From NCBI RefSeq assembly GCF_002563695.1, contig NZ_PDJI01000004.1, positions 2,046,001 through 2,110,000 of the forward strand: a stretch of 64,000 bases of DNA. Reading direction: 5' to 3'. The first letter of the stretch is position 1. Each line of letters opens with the position of its first letter. The notes beneath the pieces are model-generated. The model did no database searches and had not been told where the DNA came from. It worked only from the letters and a program-made list of their open reading frames with translations. Shown piece after piece: positions 8,194 to 16,800 of the stretch. The translations under genes were made by a program, and so were the position numbers. The stretch comes from Georgenia soli. Its GTDB lineage: Bacteria; Actinomycetota; Actinomycetes; Actinomycetales; Actinomycetaceae.

Positions 8194-9336
8194 TCAGTCC
8201 GCCTCGCCGTCGTAGCGGCGCTGCCAGGCCCCCTCGAGGCTGGCGGGCACGAACCCCATCCGCTCGTTGATGGCCAGCATGTGCCGGTTCTCCCCGGCGT
8301 TCCAGGTGTGCAGGCGCCGCAGGGCCGGCTGCGTCGTCGCGAGGAGCTGGAGGTTCGCCGCCTTGACGAGCAGACCGAGGCGGCGGCCCCGGTGCTCGCC
8401 GTGGACGAGGGTGTTGTACTGGTACGCCACCTCGGGCCGGCTGCGCGGGAGCACCACGTACGTGAACGCGACGAGCTCCCCGCCGGGCACGTGCTCGGCC
8501 GCGCTGAGCACGTAGCGCTGGTCCGCGCCGGCCAGCTCCTCCTCCATGTCCCGGATGCGCTGCGCGTCCCAGGCCTCCTCGCGGAAGTCCAGGCCCCCGA
8601 GGGGCACGTCGACGCTCATCCGCCGCTGGAGCTCGGCGAGGGAGTCGAGCCACTCCTCGGGGGCCCGGTCGGTCCACTGCACGAGGCGGTAGTCCGGCCC
8701 GGCCACCGCCTCCGCCTCGCCGCGCCACGCGGTCACCCGGTCGGGGTCCACGGGCAGGTGCAGCGTCGACTGCCGCTCGCCCTGCTCGAGGGCGAACCCG
8801 TGCCGGCGCGCGAAGCGGGCTGCGTCGTCGTCCGCGGGAATCCGGCCGACGCCGGTGCGCGGGACGACGGCGTCGCTGCCCTCGGGCGCCTCGGCCGCGT
8901 GGGAGGTCCAGGTGGTCACCGTGGCACGGCCGGCCGCGCGGATCCGCTCTTCGGCGGCGTGCCACAGCGCGGTCCCGACGCCGCGGTGCCGGGCGGCGGG
9001 CCGGACCACGACCTCCGCCTCGGCGAGGTGGTGGTTGTCGGTGCGCGGCAGGGAGAACCACGCGTAGCCGAGGACGTCTGCGGGGTCGGACGGCAGGGAG
9101 GCTCCGGCGTCGTCCCCGGCTCCCGCGCCGTCGCGGAGGGCGACCAGCAGCGTCCGGGCGGCGTGGCGCTGCTCGGCGAGCATGGCGACGAGAGCGGCGG
9201 GCGGGTCGGCGAAGTCGTCGTGGCCGAGGACGGCACGCATGGACTCGGCGAAGACCTCGTGCCACGCCTGCACCGCTGCCGACGCCGGCGCGTCGGTGTG
9301 CGGGGGCCGCGGCACCTCGACGACGCGCATCTCCAT
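8194..9336 (-). CDS. GNAT-family N-acetyltransferase with two GNAT domains
   Basis: A 380-residue protein with tandem GNAT folds. The first (about 1-180) contains VVRPAARHRGVGTALWHAAEER, matching the acetyl-CoA loop R-x-x-G-x-G/A. The second (about 200-380) contains NTLVHGEHRGRRLGLLVKAAN followed by HTWNAGENRHMLAINERMGF, the hallmark of actinobacterial double-GNAT proteins. Double GNATs include mycothiol synthase, but the MshD-specific context is absent, so the substrate is unknown. The ATG is preceded by a short leader. Confidence 0.88.
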   Translation of the reverse strand: MEMRVVEVPRPPHTDAPASAAVQAWHEVFAESMRAVLGHDDFADPPAALVAMLAEQRHAARTLLVALRDGAGAGDDAGASLPSDPADVLGYAWFSLPRTDNHHLAEAEVVVRPAARHRGVGTALWHAAEERIRAAGRATVTTWTSHAAEAPEGSDAVVPRTGVGRIPADDDAARFARRHGFALEQGERQSTLHLPVDPDRVTAWRGEAEAVAGPDYRLVQWTDRAPEEWLDSLAELQRRMSVDVPLGGLDFREEAWDAQRIRDMEEELAGADQRYVLSAAEHVPGGELVAFTYVVLPRSRPEVAYQYNTLVHGEHRGRRLGLLVKAANLQLLATTQPALRRLHTWNAGENRHMLAINERMGFVPASLEGAWQRRYDGEAD

Positions 9337-9444
9337 GCCGGGAGGATCGCACCGGCCGCCGCGCGGGCACCACGTTTTTTGGCGCCCACGTCCCGGGGCG
9401 GACGGAACCGAGTCACGGACTGGTCGGGTCAGGGGCTGGTCGGG

Positions 9445-10500
9445 TCAGGGGCTGGTCGGGTGCAGGCGCACCACGACTCCCCGGTGGTCGCTGCGACCGC
9501 GCTCGGCGACGAGCGCCGCCGTCACGTCGTAGCGGGCGGGGTCGACGAGCACGTGGTCGATTGTCGAGCCGAGGAAGACGGGCAGCCGCGAGGGCCACGT
9601 GGCGATCCCGCCGAGGCCGGCCTCCACGCCGGCGTCGACGCACCGGCCGAGGTCCTGCAGCGGTGCGTGGTCGAGGGTCGCGTTGAGGTCGCCGGCCAGG
9701 ATCAGTCCGTCGGGGCCGCCGGGGCCGCACAGCCCGACGATCGCCTCCAGGTCGGTCAGCCACGCCTCGTGCGTCTCGTGGACGGGGGCCATAGCGTGCA
9801 CGCCCACGAGCACCGGGCCGACGCCGGAGGCGGGCTCGGCCCGGACCGAGACGCGTTCGGTGGCCGGCCCGTCGGTCTGCACGTACTCGCCCATCGCGGA
9901 GGAGACCAGGAGCGTGGTGGTGGGGGCGTCCGCCGCGCCTTCGTGGCCGGCGCTGGCGGCGAAGACCTGGAACGTCTCGCCGTCGGCGCCGAGGTAGGTG
10001 GCGACCTGCTGCGCCTGGAGCTGCGACGTCTCGTTCAGGACGAGGACGTCCGCGCCGGTCTCCTCGGCGAGCGCCGCGACGTCGTCGGCGCCGGTGCGGC
10101 CCTCGAGGGTGTTGTAGGTCAGCACGGTGATCGTGCCGTCGCCGGCGTCGGCCTCGCGCAGGCCGCGGTCCGCGGTGAGCTCGTGCGGGTTGGCCAGCCC
10201 CCGGTCCCACACGTACCAGGCGTGCGCCGCTGCGACGCCCAGGAGGACCGCCCCGAGCAGGAAGCTCTTGTTGCCGCCGGAGAACCAGGACTTCCGCACG
10301 ACGCCGACGATCAGCACGACGACGCCGACGACGGCGAAGAGCGCCGCGAGGAGCGGGCGCAGCGCGATGACCTGGACGAGCGGGTACGTGGTGGTCAGGC
10401 CCGCCCACTCCGGGTTCACCCTGGCGAGCCACTCGGGGTTGACGGTGAGCACGGCGGCGGCGCCCAGCAGCAGGACGAGGAGCCAGCCGATCACGCGCAC
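9445..10500 (-). CDS. Membrane-anchored endonuclease/exonuclease/phosphatase-family protein
   Basis: A 351-residue protein with about three N-terminal membrane helices (VIGWLLVLLLGAAAVL, PLLAALFAVVGVVVLIVGVV and SFLLGAVLLGVAAAHAW), followed by an extracytoplasmic EEP (DNase I/exonuclease III-like) domain. Catalytic motifs are TVLTYNTLEG, VLVLNETS, LILAGDLNATLD, STIDHVLV and GRSDHRGVVV. The family includes secreted nucleases and phosphodiesterases. The GTG at 10500 is preferred because an ATG nearby is out of frame; a second GTG at 10494 is possible. The stop codon lies inside a short tandem repeat (CTGGTCGGGTCAGGGG). Confidence 0.85.
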   Translation of the reverse strand: MRVIGWLLVLLLGAAAVLTVNPEWLARVNPEWAGLTTTYPLVQVIALRPLLAALFAVVGVVVLIVGVVRKSWFSGGNKSFLLGAVLLGVAAAHAWYVWDRGLANPHELTADRGLREADAGDGTITVLTYNTLEGRTGADDVAALAEETGADVLVLNETSQLQAQQVATYLGADGETFQVFAASAGHEGAADAPTTTLLVSSAMGEYVQTDGPATERVSVRAEPASGVGPVLVGVHAMAPVHETHEAWLTDLEAIVGLCGPGGPDGLILAGDLNATLDHAPLQDLGRCVDAGVEAGLGGIATWPSRLPVFLGSTIDHVLVDPARYDVTAALVAERGRSDHRGVVVRLHPTSP

Positions 10501-10536
10501 GCCGTCATTGAAGCACCCGGGACGGGGCGGCCCGGG

Positions 10537-10606
10537 GTGATCGCGCGGCGTGGGCCGAGGCGATCGGCGTGGCGCGGGCAGAGGCGATCGCGTGGCGTGG
10601 GCCGCG
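10537..10606. repeat. Imperfect ~23-bp tandem repeat, three copies
   Basis: Units at 10537-10559, 10560-10583 and 10584-10606 share the pattern GCGATCGnCGTGGCGtGGGC. The array sits between two minus-strand genes and is non-coding. Confidence 0.6.
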
Positions 10607-10613
10607 CCCTCCT

Positions 10614-11138
10614 CTACCGCTGTCGGCGGGGCTTGGGATGGACGACGGCGAAGCGCTCCAGCACCACCGGCATGTCGGGCGCGAAGGTGCGTCCGACCTT
10701 GGCCAGCACTTCGGTGATGTACGCCGCGTGCGCCTCGCGCCAATGCTCCAGCGAGCCGTCACCCTCGCCCTCGGCGGCCGCGTGGTCTGCGGGGACACGG
10801 TCGAACGGCACCACCTCGACGGCCTCCGTGCGGATCAGCGCCCGCGGCTCCCCGGACCCGTCGCAGAGGATGCCGAGCGCACCCGGCTCGGGCAGAGCCT
10901 CGCCGTCGGCCTCCCACTCCCACAGGGCGCTGGAGGTGGCCGTCTTGCGGCCGGCGAGGACGAGGGCGAGGAGCTCGTCGGCCATCTCGGCACTGTCGCC
11001 GAAGGACCAGGCCGGCGGGGTGAGGGACCCCGCGGTGCCGACGCCGCCGATGGGCTCGATCTTGGTCAGCCCGAGGACCTTGCGGGCTTCGGCCCAGAAG
11101 TACTCGAGGGCGTCGTCGCTCGGGGCGGTGGTCTCCAT
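10614..11138 (-). CDS. ASCH domain-containing protein
   Basis: A 174-residue cytoplasmic protein of the ASCH (PUA-like, formerly DUF437) family. It has the usual N-terminal helix (ALEYFWAEARKVLGL), PPAWSFGDSAEMADELLALVLAGRKTATSS and LWEWEADGEALPEPGALGI. GRKTAT is the conserved loop of this family, thought to bind RNA or nucleotide ligands; some members hydrolyse acetylcytidine. It stands alone, with its ATG at 11138. Confidence 0.9.
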   Translation of the reverse strand: METTAPSDDALEYFWAEARKVLGLTKIEPIGGVGTAGSLTPPAWSFGDSAEMADELLALVLAGRKTATSSALWEWEADGEALPEPGALGILCDGSGEPRALIRTEAVEVVPFDRVPADHAAAEGEGDGSLEHWREAHAAYITEVLAKVGRTFAPDMPVVLERFAVVHPKPRRQR

Positions 11139-11224
11139 GGGAGCGAGTCTGGCAGCAGCGCGGGGTCCGGGCCGCCCCCTTCACGCGTACCGGGCCCGCC
11201 CGTCGGGCGGTGGCGACCCGCCCG

Positions 11225-11896
11225 TCAGGCGTACTGAGCCTGGAGGAACGCGTGCACCTCAGCGACGGTGTCCGCGGAGACGCCGTGCCCGAGGCCGGGA
11301 TGGACGGAGGCGGTGAGCTCGGAGTGCCGCGGCAGCCAGGCGTCGGTCCGGTCCACCAGGAAGGAGGCGATGACCGGGTCCGCGGCGCCGCGCGAGTAGA
11401 GCACCGGCGGGCGACGCTCGGCGAGCACGGCGTCGCCGGGCAGGTCCCCCGGCGCGACGAACCCGGACAGCAGCACCACGTGGTCGACGGCCTCCGGGCG
11501 CTGCCGCATGGCCTGGACCGCGACCGCCCCGCCCTGGGAGAAGCCCAGCAGGCCGACGGCGGACGGGGCCTCGTCCAGGCTGTCGAGCCAGTCCAGCACC
11601 GCGAGCGCCGCGGTGTTGGTGCCGTCCTCGCGCAGGCGGTCCGTCGTCGGGGTCTGGCGGTGGCCGAGAGGCCCGGCGAGCTCGCCGTCGAGCGGGAACC
11701 ACTCATAGCCGACCCGATTGGTGCCGGGGGCGCGCAGGGACGCGACGACGGCGTCCGCCGGCAGGTGCGGGGCCAGTCCGAAGAGGTCGTTCTCGTTGGA
11801 GCCGTAGCCGTGGAGGAGCACCAGCAGGGGACGGCCGGCGCGGCTGCCGGCGGGAGCGGACCACCGGACGGTGTCGCGGTCGATGGAGAGGGTCAT
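11225..11896 (-). CDS. Phospholipase/carboxylesterase-type alpha/beta hydrolase
   Basis: A 223-residue esterase of the Abhydrolase_2 family. It shows LLVLLHGYGSNENDLFGLAPHL, nucleophile elbow GLLGFSQGGAVAVQ (Ser about 129), acid LYSRGAADPVI and catalytic His HPGLGHGVS. It is close to the family length of about 220 residues and has no signal peptide. The likely activity is hydrolysis of short carboxyl esters; the natural substrate is unknown. Confidence 0.9.
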   Translation of the reverse strand: MTLSIDRDTVRWSAPAGSRAGRPLLVLLHGYGSNENDLFGLAPHLPADAVVASLRAPGTNRVGYEWFPLDGELAGPLGHRQTPTTDRLREDGTNTAALAVLDWLDSLDEAPSAVGLLGFSQGGAVAVQAMRQRPEAVDHVVLLSGFVAPGDLPGDAVLAERRPPVLYSRGAADPVIASFLVDRTDAWLPRHSELTASVHPGLGHGVSADTVAEVHAFLQAQYA

Positions 11897-11985
11897 GCGG
11901 GGGTGAACCCCGCCAGGCGGCGCGGCATTCCGCCCGGCGGTCCGTCGGGCGCTCGCCGCGGGCCGGGGGTCAGCCGGCGCCGTCG

Positions 11986-12246
11986 TCAGCAGTCGGCGAC
12001 CCCGAGCGAGGCCTGCCCCGCAGCGGTGCGCGCAGATGCCGTTGTCGTCCGTGCGCGGGCGGCGGCGACGCGACCGGCGCCGACGCGCTCACGCAGCCGC
12101 GCGACGAGGGCGGCGCCCGGCAGGGGACGCCGGACCACGCGGTCCGGCTGCTCGCGCAGGAGGCGCGCGAGCTCGGCGGCGGCCAGGGCCTCGTCCAGGC
12201 GGATCCGGCCGAGAACTTCGTGCGGGTGCCCGACGTAGGGCTCCAT
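11986..12246 (-). CDS. Small hypothetical protein
   Basis: An 86-residue protein beginning MEPYVGHPHEVLGRIRLDEAL. A strong AGGAG lies seven bases before the ATG at 12246. The middle is helical and Arg/Leu-rich (LARLLREQPDRVVRRPLPGA), and the C-terminus is Ala/Thr/Arg-rich. No domain is recognised. The strong ribosome site supports expression. It lies 97 bp downstream of another small minus-strand gene and may share its transcript. Confidence 0.6.
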   Translation of the reverse strand: MEPYVGHPHEVLGRIRLDEALAAAELARLLREQPDRVVRRPLPGAALVARLRERVGAGRVAAARARTTTASARTAAGQASLGVADC

Positions 12247-12343
12247 CGGATTTCTCCTTGTGTGTCTGAGGTGGGTGGTCAGGACGTCCGGGTGGGGTAC
12301 GGGCCGGCGCCGTCGGGGCGGGGTCCGTGCGGCGTCAGCGCCC

Positions 12344-12541
12344 TCAGGCCGCACGCGGCGGCCAGGCGGTGCTGTCCGTCGGGTGGCTCTGCGGGGAGGG
12401 ACGGTGGGTGAAGGCGTGGCCGCGGTCGTCGTCGCGGACGACGCGCAGGAGGTGGAGCGTGTAGACCGCGAGCGCCAGCCCCGCGATCAGCCAGATAAGT
12501 GGTGCGATGCCCATGGCAGAAATACTGCTGTCGTTGTTCAT
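12344..12541 (-). CDS. Small single-pass membrane protein
   Basis: A 65-residue protein with one transmembrane helix (IAPLIWLIAGLALAVYTLHLL, residues about 12-32, described in part), followed by a basic-acidic cytoplasmic tail rich in His, Ser and Pro. The ATG at 12541 follows GGTGG closely; an internal ATG (MGIAPLI) is an alternative start. It is divergent from the GlxA/AraC regulator gene, with only 67 bp between the starts, so it is a plausible regulatory target. Function unknown. Confidence 0.55.
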   Translation of the reverse strand: MNNDSSISAMGIAPLIWLIAGLALAVYTLHLLRVVRDDDRGHAFTHRPSPQSHPTDSTAWPPRAA

Positions 12542-12587
12542 CTGCCACCAGTGGCAGCTATGCCCCGTTCCATCGATTTCCTGCCAC
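12542..12587. promoter_or_regulatory. TGGCAG-type operator boxes in a divergent promoter
   Basis: The perfect inverted repeat CTGCCAC-CA-GTGGCAG lies at 12542-12557, and a third CTGCCAC lies at 12581-12587. On either strand these read GTGGCAG followed by A/G-A/T-rich bases, close to but not identical with the AdpA consensus TGGCSNGWWY. The neighbouring regulator has the AdpA/GlxA domain layout, so autoregulation is likely (inference). Confidence 0.5.
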
Positions 12588-12608
12588 ATCCGTGGGACGA
12601 TGGTCCGC

Positions 12609-13583
12609 ATGATCACCAACGTGGTCGCGATCGTCTACGACGGCGTCTCCCCGTTCGAGCTCGGCGTGGTGTGTGAGTCGTGGGGCATGGACCGCTCTGA
12701 GATGGGGCTGCCCACGTTCGACTTCGCCGTGTGCGCGCCGGAGCCGGGGACCGTGCGGACGTCGATGGGGTTCGACCTGCAGGTGCACCACGGCCTGGAC
12801 CGTGCGGCCGACGCCGACCTCGTCGTCATCCCGGCGGTGCCGCGCGCCGCCGACGTGCCGCCGGCGGTCGTCGAGGCGCTTCGGGAGGCGCACGCGCGCG
12901 GCGCGCGGGTGATGTCGGTGTGCTCGGGGGCGTTCGCGCTCGGGGCGGCCGGGCTGCTCGACGGGCGTCGGTGCACCGCTCACTGGATGCACACCGACGA
13001 GCTGGCCGCCCGCTTCCCCAAGGCGCACGTGGTCCCCGAGGTCCTCTACGTCGACGACGACCGCGTCCTCACCTCGGCCGGCACGGCCGCCGGGCTGGAC
13101 GCGTCCCTGTACCTGTGGCGCGAGGAGTTCGGCGCCGCCGCGGCCAGCCTGGTCGCGCGCCGCATGGTGGTGCCGCCGCAGCGCGAGGGCGGCCAGGCGC
13201 AGTTCATCGCCAACCCCGTGCCCGAGTGCGACAGCGAGACGCTCGGTCCGGTGCTCACCTGGATCGTCGAGCACCTGGACGAGGAGCTCGCCGTCGACGA
13301 CCTCGCCGCACGGTTCGCGATGTCGCCGCGCACCTTCGCCCGGCGCTTCCGCGCGGAGACGGGCACGACGCCGCACGCCTGGATCACCACGCAGCGCCTC
13401 CACCGGGCCGAGCAGCTGCTCGAGGGGACCGACCGGTCCGTCGACCAGATCGCGAACGACGTCGGGTTTATGAACGCCGCGACGCTGCGACACCACCTGC
13501 GGCGCGTGCGGGGGCTGAGCCCACAGCAGTACCGTCGCCGGTTCCGCACGGCCCCGCGCGAGCCGGTGGAGGTCACGGCCTGA
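12609..13583 (+). CDS. GlxA/AdpA-type AraC-family transcriptional regulator
   Basis: A 324-residue regulator. The N-terminal DJ-1/PfpI-like domain (about 1-190) has AIVYDGVSPFELGVV and the nucleophile-elbow Cys in MSVCSGAFALGAAGLLDGR. The C-terminal AraC double HTH (about 220-315) has FAMSPRTFARRFRAETGTTPHAW and VDQIANDVGFMNAATLRHHLRR. This is the layout of AdpA and of FtrA/GlxA-type regulators. The ATG at 12609 gives the family N-terminus; the ATG at 12600 is an alternative. It is divergent from a small membrane protein gene and faces conserved TGGCAG boxes. Confidence 0.9.
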   Translation: MITNVVAIVYDGVSPFELGVVCESWGMDRSEMGLPTFDFAVCAPEPGTVRTSMGFDLQVHHGLDRAADADLVVIPAVPRAADVPPAVVEALREAHARGARVMSVCSGAFALGAAGLLDGRRCTAHWMHTDELAARFPKAHVVPEVLYVDDDRVLTSAGTAAGLDASLYLWREEFGAAAASLVARRMVVPPQREGGQAQFIANPVPECDSETLGPVLTWIVEHLDEELAVDDLAARFAMSPRTFARRFRAETGTTPHAWITTQRLHRAEQLLEGTDRSVDQIANDVGFMNAATLRHHLRRVRGLSPQQYRRRFRTAPREPVEVTA

Positions 13584-13673
13584 GTGCGGAGGTGCCTGCC
13601 ACGGCACCGGGCCGCAGCACCGCGGTCTCTCACGGCCCCACTTCCCCCTGGTCCTCGCTGACTTCTAGCCGGT

Positions 13674-13717
13674 CTGTGCGACTAGGAGCCGTCGCGAACC
13701 GTCCAGGAGTCGCACAG
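13674..13717. repeat. 10-bp inverted repeat upstream of hrpA
   Basis: CTGTGCGACT (13674-13683) is matched by AGTCGCACAG (13708-13717) across a 24-bp spacer. The right part also forms a direct repeat CCAGGAGTC with the sequence that follows. It may be a weak terminator for the AraC gene or a protein site; no function is evident. Confidence 0.5.
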
Positions 13718-13854
13718 GGCGGCCAGGAGTCAGTTGGGCAGGCGGCAGGGGGGGACGATGGGGGCCACCCGTCCGGCGGGTTCGGACGCGCGGTCAGGCG
13801 GTGCCATCAGCCCCGGGACGAAGCCGCGGGTCGTATCGGCGACAATGGGAGATC

Positions 13855-16800
13855 GTGAGCACGAACCGGGACGAGTCGACGGCGGCGCAGGCAGCGTCGT
13901 CGCCCCTGCCGACCGGTGACGCCCCGGGTGATGACCGCCGACGCACGGACGAGCGCAGCGATGACGGCACCCGCGGCGACGGCGCCCGCGGTGACGGTGC
14001 GCGACGACGTCCCCGCCGCCGCGGAGGCCGCGGCCGGCCGGCGCCTGAGCGTGGACAGCAGCCCGACGGCGAGCGCGGCCGCCCCCCGCAGCGTGACAGC
14101 GGCGACGGCAGCCCCGACCGACGCGACGACAACCGGGACACCGACCGCCCGCGCGGCCGTCGTCGCGGCGGCTTCCGCCCCTACACCGAGGAGCAGCTGG
14201 CGACCCGCCGCGCCGCCCTCCCGAAGATCACCTACCCCGAGCAGCTGCCCGTCTCGGCGCGGCGCGAGGAGATCGCCGAGGCCATCCGCGACCACCAGGT
14301 GGTGATCGTGGCCGGCGAGACCGGTTCGGGGAAGACCACGCAGATCCCCAAGATCTGCCTCGAGCTCGGCCGCGGGATCACGGGAACGATCGGTCACACG
14401 CAGCCGCGCCGGATCGCCGCCCGCACGGTGGCCGAGCGCATCGCCGAGGAGCTCGGCGTGGAGCTAGGTGGGGCCGTCGGCTACCAGGTGCGCTTCACCG
14501 ACCAGGTCTCGGCCACGACGCTCGTGAAGCTCATGACCGACGGCATCCTGCTCGCGGAGATCCAGCAGGACCCCCTGCTGCGCCGCTACGACACGATCAT
14601 CGTCGACGAGGCCCACGAGCGGAGCCTGAACATCGACTTCCTGCTGGGCTACCTCGCCCAGCTGCTGCCCAGGCGGCCGGACCTCAAGCTCATCATCACC
14701 TCGGCCACGATCGACTCCGAGCGCTTCGCCGCGCACTTCGGGGTGCGCGAGGGCGACCGCCCGGACGGCGAGCTGGTCCGACCGGCGCCGGTGGTGGAGG
14801 TGTCCGGCCGCACGTACCCGGTCGAGCTCCGGTACCGGCCCCTCGTCCCCGACGCGGACGAGGAGTCCGACGACTCCCCCGACAGCGGCGACGACGAGAA
14901 CGCCCAAAGTGCCCGTTCGGCCCCGAGAACGGGCAGCAAGGGCGTGGTCGGCGGCCGAGCCGGCGGCCCCCGCGAGGAACCGATCGACCAGGTCACCGGC
15001 ATCACGATGGCCGCGGACGAGCTCATGGCCGAGGGCCCGGGCGACATCCTGGTGTTCCTGTCCGGCGAGCGGGAGATCCGGGACACCCACGTCGCCCTCG
15101 CCGAGCACCTCGGCCCCCGCTACCTCGCCCCCGGCACGGCGAAGGGGTCCGGGCTCCGGCCCGACGCCGTCGAGATCGTCCCGCTGTACGCCCGCCTCTC
15201 CTCGGCGGAGCAGCACCGCGTCTTCGAGCACCACACCACCCGGCGCATCGTGCTGGCGACGAACGTGGCGGAGACGTCGCTGACGGTGCCGGGCATCCGG
15301 TACGTGATCGACCCGGGCACGGCGCGCATCTCGCGGTACTCCAGCCGCACCAAGGTTCAGCGCCTGCCGATCGAGCCGATCTCCCAGGCCAGCGCCAACC
15401 AGCGCTCCGGCCGGTGCGGGCGCGTGGCGGACGGCATCGCGATCCGCCTGTACTCGGAGTCCGACTTCGCCTCACGGCCGGAGTTCACCGAGCCGGAGAT
15501 CCTGCGCACCTCCCTCGCCTCCGTGATCCTGCAGATGGCGGCGCTCGGCCTGGGCGACGTCGCGAAGTTCCCGTTCGTCGACCCGCCCGACACCCGCGCC
15601 GTGCGCGACGGCGTGCAGCTCCTGCACGAGATCGGTGCCCTCGACCCGGCCGCCACCGACCCGCGGAAGCGGCTCACCGACGTCGGCCGCCAGCTCGCCC
15701 AGCTGCCGATCGACCCGCGCCTGGGCCGGATGCTGCTCGAGGCGCAGAAGAACGGCTGCGCCGCCGAGGTCATGGTCATCGTGGCGGCACTGAGCGTGCA
15801 GGACGTGCGCGAGCGCCCGGCCGAGCACCAGCAGGCCGCCGACGAGAAGCACCGCCGCTTCACCGACCCCACCTCGGACTTCCTCGCCTACCTCAACCTC
15901 TGGCGCTACCTGCGCACCCAGCAGCGCGACCTCTCCGGCTCGGCCTTCCGCCGCCTGTGCCGCTCCGAGTTCCTCAACTACCTGCGCGTCCGCGAGTGGC
16001 AGGACGTCGTCGCCCAGCTGCGCCAGCTGGCCAAGCCGCTCGGGCTGACGCTCAAGCCGATCGCCCTGCCCCACGAGGGCGAGATCGCGGCGACGGCGGA
16101 GAAGACCCAGGACGGCCGGCCGGACACGGCCCGGGCGGTGGTCGCCGTCGGCCGGTCCTCCGACGCCGTGAGCGCGGACGCGCTGCACCAGTCGCTGCTG
16201 GTCGGCCTGCTGTCCAACCTCGGCTCCTACGACGAGCGGCGCCGCGAGTACGCCGGCGCGCGCGGGACCCGCTTCGTGATCTGGCCCGGGTCCGGACTGG
16301 TGAAGAAGACCCCGGCCTGGGTCATGGCTGCCGAGCTGGTCGAGACCTCCCGGCTGTTCGCCCGCACCGTGGCGCGGATCCAGCCGGAGTGGGTCGAGCC
16401 GCTGGCCGGGCACCTGGTCAAGCGCTCCTACTCCGAGCCGTACTGGTCCACCAAGCAGGGCGCGGCCATGGTCAAGGAGAAGGTCCTGCTCTACGGCATG
16501 ACCCTCGTGGCCGACCGGAACGTGCTGCTCGGCCGGCTCGGCGACCTCCCGATGGGCGACGTCACCGCCCGCGAGCTGGCCCGGGAGATGTTCATCCGGC
16601 ACGCGCTGGTGGGCGGCGAGTGGCGCACGCACCACAAGTTCTACGCGCGCAACCGTGAGCTGCTCGCCGAGGCCGGGGAGTTCGAGAACCGGGCGCGCCG
16701 TCGTGGGCTCGTGCTCGACGAGGACGGCCTGTTCGACTTCTACGACGAGCGCATCCCGGACCACGTCGTCTCCGCGCGCCACTTCGACTCCTGGTGGAAG

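Noticed and set aside
8281..11316. 1011-codon open frame on the plus strand
   Set aside because: Antisense shadow of four real minus-strand genes; composition is Arg/Gly/His-rich with no domain.
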